Of a stretch of 64,000 nucleotides of DNA, positions 1-12,887 are shown piece after piece. A program made the translations under genes and the position numbers. The first letter of the stretch is position 1. Every line of letters starts with the position of its first letter. The notes under the pieces are model-generated. The model had not been told where the DNA came from. It saw only the letters and a program-made list of their open reading frames with translations, and did not search any database. Source of the stretch: Neocallimastix lanati (nom. inval.) (taxonomy: Eukaryota; Neocallimastigomycota; Neocallimastigomycetes; Neocallimastigales; Neocallimastigaceae); assembly GCA_016946835.1 (NCBI GenBank), contig JACVTC010000059.1, forward strand, positions 376,001-440,000, read 5' to 3'.

Positions 1-33
<33 letters not shown>

Positions 34-177
34 TATTAATGAAAATATTGTAATTTATTATTAATCTTAATGTAATTATCAATGTTTAGGTTGTGTATCT
101 TCATTTATAGTAAATTCATTTTTTGATATTCTTTATTATAAATTCTTTTTTAAAACTAAAGTAAGAAAAATATTTAA

Positions 178-282
178 AATAAAATAAAATAAAATAAAAT
201 AAAATAAAATAAAATAAAATAAAATAAAATAAAATAAAATAAAATAAAATAAAATAAAATAAAATAAAATAAAATAAAATAA

Positions 283-331
<49 letters not shown>
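178..331. repeat. (AAAAT)n then (AAT)n microsatellite
   Basis: About twenty uninterrupted copies of an AAAAT pentamer pass directly into an AAT/ATA trinucleotide run. It lies in the left-hand spacer, before the exon that begins at 455. No coding signal is seen in bases 1-454 other than this simple sequence and a poly-A run at the very start. Confidence 0.95.
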
Positions 332-454
332 TTAATAATAATTAAAAAGAGTATCTCATATAAAAATTATTAATTTTTATTTAAATAAATTTAATTTTCT
401 TTTTTTTTTAAAAAAAAACTATTTATGATATAAACTATATTTAACTGAAATTAG

Positions 455-1156
455 ATTCGCCATTTTTCAAACAATATAACATTATATCTTCATGATTTCG
501 TTAATGAACCAGAAAATTATTTTTTAGAATATAAATATCAATTATTAAATGATCTTATTATAGATATAAATTATGCTATTGACGAAATTAATTTTGTTTT
601 TTTCAAATTAAAGAGTGTTATTCATTATTTAGGTAGTATTGAAGAATTAGAAAATTACAAAAATTTAGTATATGCCTACCTTAGACTTTTAAATCATCTA
701 TCATTTTTGGGATATCAAAAGGAAATAATGAATGATAATGAAATTGAAATTGTTAAAAAGGTAGTTAAGCAATGTATCATGAAACTTTATTCACATCAGT
801 ATCACATGAAAGAAGTTAATTTCTTAGAAAAAGTTGGTTATTTTGAAGGAAATGATTATAATAGTAATTCGACATTAAAAAGAAGTAAAAGCAAAAATAA
901 AAATAAAAAAAATAAAAATAATAAAAAAAGTAAAAAAGATATAACTTCAACAAATTTAAATTCTGAAGGAAGTTCAAGTAATAATAATGAGAATAATAGT
1001 TTAATTAATATTGAAGAAATTAATTTAAACATAATTAATAATGAACATAATGAAGAAAACATACCAGAATCTTTAAGAATTCCATTAAAAGCAATTATTA
1101 CTAAAACTGATACTATTATTAGTAATTTAAATCATTGCAAAATATTTATAGATTAA
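455..1156 (+). CDS. 3'-terminal exon of an unknown gene (partial)
   Basis: The frame is open from a TAG that doubles as a splice acceptor (AAATTAG at 448-454) to a TAA at 1154-1156, so the reading extends well upstream of the first in-frame start-like codon at 707. The upstream part (FVNEPENYF..., KSVIHYLGSIEELENYKNL, AYLRLLNHLSFLGYQKEIM) looks like a helical, genuine coding sequence. The C-terminal half is a Lys/Asn-rich low-complexity stretch (KSKNKNKKNKNNKKSKK) followed by a short acidic tail. A branch-point-like TTAACTGA precedes the acceptor. I do not recognise the family. The remaining exons should lie to the left, either in the AT-rich first 440 bases or outside the window. Confidence 0.55.
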   Translation: MRHFSNNITLYLHDFVNEPENYFLEYKYQLLNDLIIDINYAIDEINFVFFKLKSVIHYLGSIEELENYKNLVYAYLRLLNHLSFLGYQKEIMNDNEIEIVKKVVKQCIMKLYSHQYHMKEVNFLEKVGYFEGNDYNSNSTLKRSKSKNKNKKNKNNKKSKKDITSTNLNSEGSSSNNNENNSLINIEEINLNIINNEHNEENIPESLRIPLKAIITKTDTIISNLNHCKIFID

Positions 1157-1409
1157 AGTTAATATCATATTTATATTAATACTATTAATTATTCTTCTTT
1201 AATAAAAAATATCCAAATTTATAAAATTATTTTCTGGTTTATTGTTTTAATACTCTTAAAAGCAAAACAAAACAAAAAAATAAGAAATATTGAGCAATAA
1301 TAATAACAATAACTTATTTAATTATAGAGAATTTGTATATTAATTTAAATAAAAAAAAATACAAAAAATTATATAATTATGCATTTTATTTTATTTTACT
1401 ATCGCAAAT

Positions 1410-1442
<33 letters not shown>

Positions 1443-1600
1443 GTTTGGTTTAGTTTATAAGTAAAACAAGTGATTTGTAATTTTTTAAAGATTGAATATA
1501 AATATAATTAGTGATATATCTATGAATAAAATAAATAATTAAATAACATTATTACTAACTATAATAGTAATGAAATTATAATTTAATAATTATTTTAATA
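1157..1600. other. AT-rich spacer
   Basis: Intergenic sequence with a 30-base poly-T run near 1411-1440. I see no coding signal, RNA gene or repeat beyond homopolymers. Confidence 0.6.
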
Positions 1601-1799
1601 AATTTTTATTAATAATTATAATAGAATCAGGTATTATTCTGAACCCACTATTCTTATCTCTGATAGTCTTCTGTATGCTAATCTCTTCTTGAATATTTAA
1701 TATTGTAATCTCTATATTAGCTGAAATATTAATGATTGGAACTCTGAAAAATGTGACAGATTTACTCATTTTAATTCAATTTTTAGTCCTATTTTTATT

Positions 1800-4440
1800 T
1801 GTCTTCAAGAAGACAGGAGCTTCAACGCTGAAAATGTATTAAGACATGCTAGCAGGGCCAATGCCTCTGAAGGAGAAGACCATAATTTCTTTCAGATAGT
1901 CAATTCAAACCCTAATCCATAAGGAGGTGAGGTTTGTTGCATATGAACTTTTATCTGAATTTATTTATACACTTATTATTGATTATTACTTTCTATTTCA
2001 CGTTACTGTTTCAATTATTATTATGTTCAAATTGGTCAAATAATATTTATTTATTTTATTAATTCTGAGTTTTTTTTATTTTTTATTAAAATTAAATATA
2101 TTCATATATTTTATAAAAAGAATAAATAAATAAAGATTAAAGTTAGCAATAAATACGGCTATAAAAAAAAATCAAGAAGTCAGTAATATTTCATTCCTGA
2201 ATTCTTTCTAATTCCTATTCATTTTTCAAACATTATAGAACAGTACTGAGACATGCAGAAATGAAAATACCCGTAATGGGTAGCCTTTATATAGGTATCT
2301 ACAATTCCTGCTAATTTACTAATGATAATCTAGAATATAGAAATATACTCTCAGTAAATATAATTTCCTTTTGGGTGTTAGATAATCTTTAGGAAATATT
2401 TACATCCATTTAAAGACTCTAGAGATAAAATGAAAGCTGGTTTTGCTAATTGGCTATCTATTATTAATTGGCTATCTATTATTGTTGGTTATTTCAACAT
2501 GATTAAACAGCAACCAAAAATCTTATTTTTAGAATTTCTCCTCAATGGTTTGTTATGGATATGTTTGGTCACCAGTTTACTTGGTCTAATGATGGAAAAA
2601 ATTCTTGTATTCAACTTTTTTAATGATATCTCTGACTATATATCATTTATTATTTCTTGTAAAAAAGCATCACCTAATGATTTTACTACCCCACCTCCTG
2701 ATAAAAGAATTAAATGGTCTAGTCGAATTTATAAGGATAAACATGAAGTAATTTTCTCTGATACTAAATTTACATATTTATAGGATGAATTTTAACATAA
2801 TTATAATCTAGATTCAAATGCAATGGTAAAGAAGCTTATTGTCCAAACCAATGAAGTGGGTGATGAAATTAAAATAAGAATTCCTAAAAATCGGTTTAGC
2901 ATTCCATTGCCCTGCTTATATTAAGAAATTATCCCATGAAAAGAATTTATTTTATAAAAGATTTTAATATTTTAAAATTAGTAGTAATTTGTCTAATCTT
3001 CAAGAATTATATTTTTAATATTAAGAGAAATATTAAAATAATTAGGTTTAAAAAGTTACTTATTCCATTAGCTAATTTTTTTAAAAAAAAACGCCAATAT
3101 GGTTGGTCTGGACTTAAAAAAAACACTAATAGTTATTCTGATATAATTGGCAACAGTTAAACGAAAATTGTCTGAAAGGAATACTATACAATTTTTCTAC
3201 TTAATAATATTGGTGTTTGCCGAAGATACGAAAATACCTTCAATTCATTATTAATCTATACCTTACTTCGAAAGCTATTGAAATTTTTAATGGTAAACTT
3301 TTAAAAGAATTTTCAATATATCGTGGTATTCGCTATCAATGACATATTTGATAAATGCCAAGCGATATAGTATGATTACTGAAAGAAAAAAGTGTTGTGG
3401 TGATATTGTCTTGTGGGTTTATACAAAATTCTCTCTTAAAAACCTTTTAAATAAAGCTCTTGATTAGGTATTAAAAATTATATGACCTTTGAAATCAGTA
3501 AATACGATGTACTTGTTGTTAAACCAAATAACTTTATACTTTAAAAAATTGTGAAAATATTACATTTAAGCATTGATTTAGAGCCAATTTTACTAAGATG
3601 AACAATAAAATAAATCATTTCCTTAACTTTTTCTTTAGATTTTTAGTAAAGAGGAACGTACCTTTCTACTTTAAAACTTGTATTATAGTTTCCTTTTTCC
3701 CTGGTTCAGCTCTGTACTATGCACCTTTACTAGTATCTAATAAAAAGAACATTGAAAAAGTTCTACTTTTAATCGAGGTTTGTTTTGGAGTTTTGGGTTT
3801 AAAAATATGACTTTCAATACTACTATCTATAATAAATCTAAGGAACTATTTATACCTCATATATTTAGTTTTTATATAAAGGCGAGGATCCGATGCTTTA
3901 AAAAGTGGAAAGAATCTTCTTGCATTATTTTTCATTTAGTCAAAAATATTCATGGACGAAAAAAGCACGTAGATTATATACACAAACACAACAAAAAACT
4001 TCCTGGAGAAATACAGAAATTTTATTAGGAAAATGTTCATTATAAAAGTACTCCTTCGATTAGATCAATCAAATTCAAGAAATTTAAATTTGGTTTTAAA
4101 AAATCTATTCAACTAATATCTTTGAAATATTTACAATTTTTTCATGGATTTTTTTGAATTGAATTAATTAAATGTGGATTAAAATTTGATGTGAAATCTT
4201 ATGATAAATACAAATTGGTATCAAAAGAATACCGAACAAATAGTCCTTGTGGTGTAAGTAACGACATAAATAATTTTACACACTGGATACTTTTTGTCCT
4301 AAATTTGAAGAATTTAAACAACAATTCATTCAATTTGTTTATAAAAATTTTTTTTCTTTGATTATTCATGAGAAATCACATTCCTGATGATAAAAAAAAA
4401 AAAAGATAATATTAATTTTCACTTATTGTGTCTCCTTTTT
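1800..4440 (+). mobile_element. Decayed non-LTR retrotransposon (LINE), copy 1
   Basis: Broken reading frames on the plus strand follow the order of a LINE polyprotein. Bases 2260-2800 carry the end of an APE-type (EEP) endonuclease: a degraded GDFN motif reads GYFN, then FTWSNDGKNS in another frame, then an SD-Y/H-x-PL region aligned with the copy at 46845-47387. Bases 3290-3560 carry reverse transcriptase: FSIYRGIRYQ, IFDKCQRYSMI, then MTFEISKYDVLVVKPNNF, matching the GFRQGCP, FINDIF and MQFGINKCASLVVR blocks of the copy at 45536-46567. Bases 3680-4025 hold the C-terminal region (ALYYAPLLVSNKKN, SFYIKARIRCFKKWKE), and about 4200-4330 a Cys/His knuckle remnant (SPCG...THWILF). Many frameshifts and stops are present, so it is dead. 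Segment 1800-1925 matches another repeat at 41650-41770. Confidence 0.75.
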
Positions 4441-4499
4441 GGCATAAATACAGTATATGAAATCTTAAAGATGGTAGAAATTAATTAAATAATACATAA

Positions 4500-6400
4500 A
4501 TTAATATATTATTTACATATGTTAGAATATGTGAAATAATGAGAAATAAACTTCAAATGTATTTATAATGTATTGAAACATATTGTATATATATTAATAT
4601 ATAAGCCACATCTTTGTAAATCTTTATCCTAAAACATATTAATAAAGTTGATATAATTATTAAACCCAAATTTTCACGACTCTTATCAGATTAAGGTTTA
4701 TTTTTTTTGTCGGACATAAAATGCGTCAACTTAAAAAAAAAAAAAATTATAAAGTAATTGCCATGATAAAAGTTACCATTACGTCAACTACTAGGAAAAG
4801 TAAATGGATCTTCAAAGAATATAAAGTTGACTTGAAACTAATCTAATGATAACACAAAAGAAATTCTTATTATAAAGTCAATTCTACCCTCCGAATATAA
4901 AAACGCTGTTTAAAATTTTAATATCTCAAGTAAAATTTATTGTTCAACCAAAGCAAATAAGAAAAAATAACTTATAATATTAAAAAACGTGTAATTACAA
5001 ATATTAAGCGGGTAAATAATAACAATATTATTAATGGGGGAGGCTAAAGGTCATAGATCCCATACTAAATAAATAAATAACAATTAAGTTAATATTCCCA
5101 TTATATTAAAGGAGATATAATATAAATGAATGGCAATTCCTAGCGTGAAATATGTACATTCAAATAATAACACAATATTATAAAATCTAGCGTGAAATAG
5201 ATTTATAAAATAAATTACTATAATAATTAAATATAACCATGAGTTATATACAATAAATGACGTTTAATGTACAAAATATATGAATATTTTATTTATTAGA
5301 AAATCCAAATATTTAAAATACTTTTAAGAAATTCGAATTTTAAGGGGAATTAGAAACATAAAATATTAATGAAAATACTTTATTAAATTCTTTTGGCAAT
5401 TATATCTACTATGAAGTTTGAGAAAATTTAATAAGGAAACTATTGAAAATTAATTAAACTAAAGTAGCACGTATAAAACACGTTATACAATATATTTTAA
5501 AGAATTTTATTAAATCTAAAGCCTAAAAGACTCTGAATAGACACTTAGGCATATATAAATTATTATACCTAAAAGACTCTGAATAGACACTTAGGCATAT
5601 ATAAATTATTATTCCTAAAAGACTTCGAATGGACACATATGAATTATTAAATAATATTTAAAATTAATATCTTCTGAATGTTAAAAGCAATTTTATTAAA
5701 CTAAACAAATAAATTAAGTTAAACAAATTATTATAATTTAAAATGACAGAAACCAAAGAAAGTTAATCATCAATAATAAATGATTGTTGTAAAACCTAAA
5801 GAGTATTCAATCAAAATTAATTAAAACTTGATAATAAATTACTTATTAATAATGGTTTATTCGTTGATCCATAAAACGTCAAATATAAAATATAAAATAC
5901 AAGTCATATAGTTAAAAATAAAATCAAACAATTATATTAAGTATATAAATATAAATAAACAATTAATAAAGAATATATTAAGAAATATTCTTATTATAAA
6001 AATAAAATTCATATAATATATAAATTTAGTAATAATATAATTTACACATATTCACCTAGCAAACCAAATTATATTCATAGTGAAATAATTAGGTTTGAGG
6101 GGGAATGTTATTATAATTATTTTAAAAGAATATTTAAATGGTATAAGTCTTTTTATACTATTTTTTAAAATTTTTATAATAATTTAAAATATATATTTAT
6201 ATATTTTAATAAAAATTAATAATTAGCTTTGTTGACTTTATTTTGTTCTATATTTTATATACATTTTAATTAATGAAATGTTATTTTCTTCTATATTAAG
6301 ATAAAAATTTTATATTTATATACCTCAAATATATATTAAGTGATTAAATTTGTTTATAAATTTATTTTCTTATATGATATTAATTTTAAAAGATAGTATA
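4500..6400 (+). mobile_element. Probable decayed Ty1/copia-like LTR retrotransposon
   Basis: Three weak signals line up on the plus strand. Around 4795-4925 broken frames resemble a copia Gag start (FKEYKVDLKLI). Around 5840-5930 a stretch reads KTSNIKYKIQVI, like the C-terminal RNase H motif with its K-H-I-D-I/Y-Y core. At 6092-6105 a purine-rich GAGGGGGAA is followed directly by TGTTATTATAATT, the expected layout of polypurine tract and 3' LTR start (TG at 6106). The middle of Pol is missing or unreadable. I could not match a 5' LTR, so the borders are approximate; the right border is a guess. Alternative: a chance resemblance in decayed AT-rich sequence. Confidence 0.4.
5522..5649. repeat. 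46-bp tandem repeat, 2.8 copies
   Basis: Two almost identical 46-base units begin CCTAAAAGACTCTGAATAG at 5522 and 5568, and a degenerate third starts at 5614. They lie inside the putative copia remnant. Each unit contains CCTAAAAG and CACTTAGG, which are partly complementary and could form a short stem. Confidence 0.85.
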
Positions 6401-6706
6401 ATGCTAATCATAAATTATGTATCTAATAATAACTATCTTAAAGATTTTAAAAATTATTTTTATTAATCTTAAATAAAAATTTTCTTAATATAAATCATGT
6501 TTTTAATAAAAAATATTATTTTTAAATATTATAATATTAAATATTATAATATATTATAAAATAAAAAATTTATATGAAAAAAGTTTAATGAATAGTAAAT
6601 TTTAATATTATTTTTATATAAAATGCAATAATTTTCTTTTATAATTTTTATTTTTCTTTTTATTTAGTATTTTTACTTTTATTTTTTACATATAAATTTA
6701 ATAAAA

Positions 6707-7392
6707 ATGGTAAATATATTTTATTAATAAAATATTAAATAATTCAATTAATAAAAAAAAGAATAAATAAAAAAAAAAAAAAAGTTATTATTATAAATAA
6801 TTCATAATTATATGGAATGGAATTCGAAGTCTAACGAAAAACTTTTTTTTTTTTTTTTTTTTTTTGTTTGTTTGTTTGTTTATATAATAAATGTAATAAA
6901 TAAATATAGTCTGCCAGAAAACAAAAGAAGAAGAGAGCCGTCCGCCAAAACTCCAATGTTTTTGCTATGTTTGACCAAAAACAAATTGGAGAATTCAAGG
7001 AGGCTTTTTCAATGTTTGATCATGATTCGGATGGTTTTGTAGATAAAGAAGATTTAAAGGATATGCTTGCTTCCTTAGGTCAAAATCCAACAGATGAATA
7101 TATTGATGGTATGATTAATGAAGCACCTGGTAATATTAATTTTACTATGTTCCTGACGTTAATGGGTGAAAAAATGAATGGGACGGATCCGGAAAATGAA
7201 ATTATACAAGCATTTGAATGTTTTGATGAGGAAAAGACTGGGTTCATAAATCCTGAAAGTCTGCGTGAATATATGACTACTATGGGAGATCGTTTTACTG
7301 ATGAAGAAGTAGATATTATGTTTAAAGGTATGGACCTTTCAAATGGATTCAATTACAAAGAATGGACTAGAGTACTAAAGCATGGAGAATAA
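6707..7392 (+). CDS. RLC1: Myosin regulatory light chain (EF-hand)
   Basis: Regulatory light chain of myosin II, which binds the heavy-chain IQ neck. Exon 2 (6910-7392) begins after AAATATAG and encodes [14 protein letters not shown], then [19 protein letters not shown] and the first EF-hand loop [12 protein letters not shown] (canonical metal ligands). GTDPENEI, the degenerate third EF-hand and [12 protein letters not shown] follow, ending LKHGE. Exon 1 appears to be only the 5' UTR plus the ATG at 6707-6709, followed at once by donor GTAAATAT; joined in frame this gives MSARKQKK and 161 aa, the usual length. The mammalian phosphosite pair TS becomes NS, so only the Ser is kept, in a basic R-x-x-S context. 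An alternative start is the internal ATG at 6967, but that would drop the conserved N-terminal arm. Family certain; exon 1 inferred. Confidence 0.85.
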
Positions 7393-8012
7393 ATATGTAT
7401 AGATTTTAATTAAAATAATCTCATTCATTTCATACATATATATTAAAATAATCAAAAAAAAAAAAAAAAAAATAATGATAGTATTAAATATTTCTTTATA
7501 ATATAAAAAGAAAATTTTTGAAAATAATTATTTTTGAAATAAATAAATAAAAAAAAAAAAAAAAAAAATAAGAAAAATAAATTAATTATTAAAAAATAAA
7601 ATAAATGTTTATTGAAAAAAGTATGAATTCTTTTTTTTTTTTAAAGAAAAATTGCATCTTGTAAGAAATTAGTATGTCGAAATGAGTAGCTCTCTGGATT
7701 TATTTTTTAAATAGTATAGTAAAAACTTCTCAATAGAGTCAGCGTTAAACCTATTTGGCAAAGAAGAACTTCTTAATGTTTGTCCTTAAAGTTCGTCTTA
7801 CACAAATAGGATTAATTAACCTTCACACAACGAAAATTGAACATTTTGGTAATATTTTTCTTGATTCGATGAAGTTCAATGAACATATCACTTTCTGTTC
7901 AACAGATGTTAATATTTTGTAATATTGTAATATATATTTAAGATTTTCATCATTATTTTCATTATATTAAATTTATTTTTTTAAAATTTTATTTTTAATA
8001 ATTTTATAGAAT

Positions 8013-8059
<47 letters not shown>

Positions 8060-8141
8060 CTTATAATATATTTTTTTTATTTTTATGTATTTTTCACTTT
8101 AAATTAATATTTAAATATTTTTAATAATTAATAAATAAATC
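7393..8141. other. AT-rich spacer with a possible coding relic
   Basis: Mostly poly-A/T sequence. Bases about 7660-7920 are visibly less AT-rich. On the minus strand they read RTNIKKFFFAK, then after a stop NADSIEKFLLYYLKNKSR, which looks like a protein relic I cannot name. Confidence 0.35.
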
Positions 8142-8190
8142 AATGGAAGTGTATTCTCTATTTTATTCCTAGTCTAAAAAAAAAAATAAT
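8142..8190 (+). mobile_element. Orphan 3' tail of the LINE family (plus strand)
   Basis: GGAAGTGTATTCTCT followed by CCTAGTCT and a poly-A run. The same end occurs as the reverse complement at 45391-45437 and 43715-43760, where it closes LINE fragments. Here no LINE coding sequence precedes it, so it is a severely 5'-truncated insertion or a SINE that borrows the tail. Confidence 0.6.
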
Positions 8191-8537
8191 AAAAAATGTC
8201 TACTTATAAATTATTAAATTAATTTGAGGTCCTAGAAGTCTTAATAACAATAAATATATATATATATTATATATATTCTTTTTTTATTATTATATATAAT
8301 CATTTATAAAACAATTATTTATTTATTTTATATTTATTTATTTATTTATATATCTAAATATATCATATCTATAGCTATATATATATAATTTTCTAAAATT
8401 ATTTTTTATTTTTTATTTTTTATTTTTTTCTTTTCTTTATGGCTTAATAAATGGTAATAATTAACTTTTAATAATTATAATATTATTATTATTATTATTA
8501 TTTATTTTTTTTGTTATTGTTGCTAATTATTTATTTA

Positions 8538-10219
8538 TTAATTACTATTTGTATTACTGTATTTTCTTTCACGTTCAAACTTTCCAAACAATAATAATCT
8601 CTTCTGTAAATCTTCTGTGTCAGCCTTTTGTTTAGAATTGTTACTACCATTATGATTAGTATTATTTGAACTTTCAGAATTGAAACTTAATTCACTTGTA
8701 GAAGATGTCTTTCTTTTTAATTTCTTTTCATTTTCTATTTTAAGATGATCATCTTCTTTAACAGAATTATTATTATATTCATTGTATATATCATCATTAT
8801 TATTATTTATTTCATTAATATTAATACCGATATCAAATTTTACATTATCACCTTCAATATGATATTCTGGATAATTATCAACTGAAGATGATTTCTTTGC
8901 CTTTCTTCTATCCAAAGATAGTAGATCTGACTCAGATTTGACAGATTTCAAATTGTCATTATGAGAATTATGCACTGTTAATAAATCATTCTTACTTCCA
9001 TCAGCATAGGGATAACCTCCTTTTCTTAATTGACTAATTTTTGTTTTTACCAATGATCCAGTATGACTTAAAATAGTGCTAATAACCATTTTTTTAACAT
9101 TCATTAAAAGGTCAAGCCATGTCCAGGTCTTATTTCTAAATTCCATTGTTGGAAGCTTAAATGTAAAATCATATAAATCAACAATATTTTTAATTTTGGA
9201 ACCCTTATAACTCAAACAATGTTGAACACTGGGAACCTTAATATATATAAATGTCTTATTCTTTGTAGCTCTTGTTCTCATTTGTGTTAATTGATTACCA
9301 GAAATCTTCTTAGTAGATTTACTGTTTTTGCTGGACTTATTTTGATTAGCCATTCCTGAAAGATTTTCTGAACTTGAATTTCTACTACTAGCATCTAAAC
9401 TTTTATTTTCTTGAGGATTATTGTCATTTTCATTTTCTTTTACTGCAGATAATGGTGTAGATACCTCATCATTCATAAATTCAGCTTTAAGATTTTCTGT
9501 AGATGGATTATCCATTAAATCATTTAAAGATTCATTACTATTTGAAGTCTCAAAAGGAGAATTTTCAAACTTTCGATTATAACGTATAGTTAATTCATTT
9601 AAAGCATATATATGAGTACTTTGCTTATCCTTTTCTGGAAAGGCGTAAAATATTAATTTACGACCTAGATCATAGGTTAAACGAAGTTCAATTGGCAACA
9701 TATTGATTTCAAAATGTTCTACAATTGCAATACCACCAACTGGAGCAATTTCTCTCCAATATGTTCTAAACATTTGATGTCTATTAAAATCATAATTCTT
9801 ATTTTTAGGATTATAGAATGATAACGCTTTTCTAAAGTGAGAGGATTCATCTTCCATTAAGTTAATTAAAAGAATTTCATTAATACCTACTTTTTTAATA
9901 CTAGTTTGATCTTCTTGACTTTGTGTTTCTAATACAATATTAGATATATCACATTGACAAATTTTATCATTATTACCAGCAATCATAGTCCAACAAACTT
10001 TATCTGCTGAAAGAATTAAACGTGATGATATCTTCATATTATATTTGTTTCTATTACGTGTATGATAAATTTTTAGAGCTTCAATAACAATATATAATTC
10101 TTCTTTTGCTTCTAATAATTGTGAACAGATTTCCATATATTTTTCATTATTAACACTATAATTATATGTTCTTCCAATAGTATTAAAATTATTTTTAGTT
10201 TCATCACTATCATTATCGC

Positions 10220-10251
<32 letters not shown>

Positions 10252-12835
10252 ATAGTAGTAGCAGTAAAAGATTCTTCTGTTTCATCCCATGAACCATACT
10301 TTAACTTTGCGTCCAATGATTTAATAATATTTTGGAGTTGTTGAACTGAATCCAAAATAGTTGAAATATCTTCTAATTGCCCAAGAGCTAATAACATAGA
10401 TTGAATCTTTTCTTGTCTCTGCTTTTGTGCAGGTTCAGAATAAACAATTAAATCCATAATAATATTATACAGAATAGAATATTGTGTTGAATTAGCTGTT
10501 AATGCAAATTCTGGGAAAGTAACGTGATGAATTGGCACTAAATCATCATTAACGTTACTTTCTGATTGTGGTTGCATTGAATTCTTATCCATAGGTTTGT
10601 TAATATATAATGAATTTGGACTAGCACTGTGCCAACTAAATGAAATTTTATTTACTATACGACTTAAGTATCCATAGCTATTAGATGAATTTTGTTCTAA
10701 AATTAAACATTCCAATGGACACCACAATGGCCATGGTACTCTAGGTTTATTATTATTATCATATTTATTCCATTCTGGTAGAATTTCTTCTACTTCACCT
10801 TTTTGAGTCAAAAATAATTGGGAATTTTGTACATTCAAAATATTACGAGTTTTAATTAAACGATGATTTAAAGCAGAAGTAAAATGTTGGGTATTACATC
10901 TTCCATCCATTATACGTATAGATTTATATTGGGCAGCTTCTGCCGCCAAAACGACTGATTCATATTGATTTGGGTGAATTTTACTTCTTAGCTCGAAATT
11001 AATTTGAGGGTTCAGAAGATGAACAACATAAGAACCAAAGAAAGTATTATTTGGAGGTACAAAATCAGGTGAGTCTGGATCACGAGAAGGATAATAAGAA
11101 TCCAATGCCATAATATTTCTATTATTAATCACTGTTTTATGGCGATGCATAGCATTAGGACCATCTGAGTTACTTAATTCATTTGGTACAATATTATTAT
11201 CATATTGTTCATTAATTAAATGATTTAATAAATCTTGAGCTAATTTTTGTTCATAATATTGAGTAGTTATATGATCATCCTTATCGTACATAGATTGCGG
11301 ATCATTTGGATCATTAACACCATTAAATTCAATACTATCATCATTTTTCTTATCATCTACTACTAATAATTGTTTAATTCTTCTCATTAATGCATTGGAA
11401 GTGAAGTAGCTCATTGCAGATTCTTGACTTCTTAAATCTAATAGTTTAAATATTGTATTACGAACACTAGTTTTATAAATTAATTTTATATTATGAATGA
11501 TGTAATAATAATTGAATTGAGATTGTTTTTCTGGTAAAGACTGATTATGATCTACTGGAGTTATAAATGACATTCTTTTTGCGTTACTTCTAACATTTAA
11601 ATTTGAATTACTACTACTATTACTATAAATATTTGTATTTACATTATTCACATTCTTTAAATAATTTCCCAATGTATTTCTCTTTTCCAAAAGCACATTA
11701 ATTTGATTTGTTACTTCCATAGATTGCTCCATAAGTTTTTCATTTAAGTTTTCTTCATCTGATTCATTTAAACCTTCTTGTACTGCTTTTAATTTATTTT
11801 CAATTTCATTCTGTACTTCTAAAAGTTTTCCTATTTCTTGTTTTATTTCTAAGTATCTATTTTGTGCCAATTGAACTTGTGTTCTTTTGATTTCTTTTTC
11901 TAATAATTGATCATCTGACATAAGTAATGAGCTTGGCTCAGGTTCATATTTACGTTTATAATAAATTACTCTTGGCGCCCAAATAAATTTTTCCATTTTC
12001 AAAGGATAATTATTTCTTATACAGAAGAAATCATAATCTGTCATCCATTCGCTTTCATCTGTTTCGACATCATCCATTCCACTATAATTATTTTGTTCCT
12101 TTTCAACTTCTTCTATTTCATCATTTTCATTTAATTTATTCATTTCTTTTACCCAGCTTCCTAATCCAACAGTTCTACCTTCAACGGTAGTAAAAGTTAC
12201 TTTCGAAGATTGAATAACCCATTTTTGAGTAACAAATTGAGGTGCATTTTCCTCAACTTGATCCTCTTGATTCTTCGAAGAATCATTATTAACAGGAATA
12301 TCATTATAGTCATCAATAATTTCTCTATCCACTTTTTTCCAACATATTGAAATATCAGCATTTTGAGACCTAATACGTAAACCTACACAACCTTCATTAA
12401 CATTCATTCCATTAACATAACCTAAAACAGCTGGAAGTAAATAAGCTTTCAATGTTACACTTTTAAAGGATGCTGGTCTTTTTCTCGGTAACATTACATT
12501 AAATATTTTACCAATACGAATTGGTAATGAACCAATAGGAGATGAAAAGTATGGCATAAGTGAAGTTATATGATTAAGCGAAAATGGAGATAAATGTAAA
12601 GAATTTAATGGGTAATTCAATGACGAAAACAATGGAGGTGGTGAAGCAATAAATAATGATACTAAAATTTCTTTTGATCTAAAACCAGCATATGAATCAA
12701 ATTTCTATTAAATATATAAATTTTTTTAATGTACAAAAAAATAATTTACAATAAATTTATTGTTTAGTATAAATTATAATAAAGTAGATAGGAAAAAATA
12801 ATCATAATAATAATATAAAAGAAAAAAAAAAAAAA

Positions 12836-12887
<52 letters not shown>

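Noticed and set aside
4510-4680. 5' LTR of the copia remnant starting TGTTAGAATATG
   Set aside because: It does not match the putative 3' LTR that starts at 6106, so I could not support a paired LTR.
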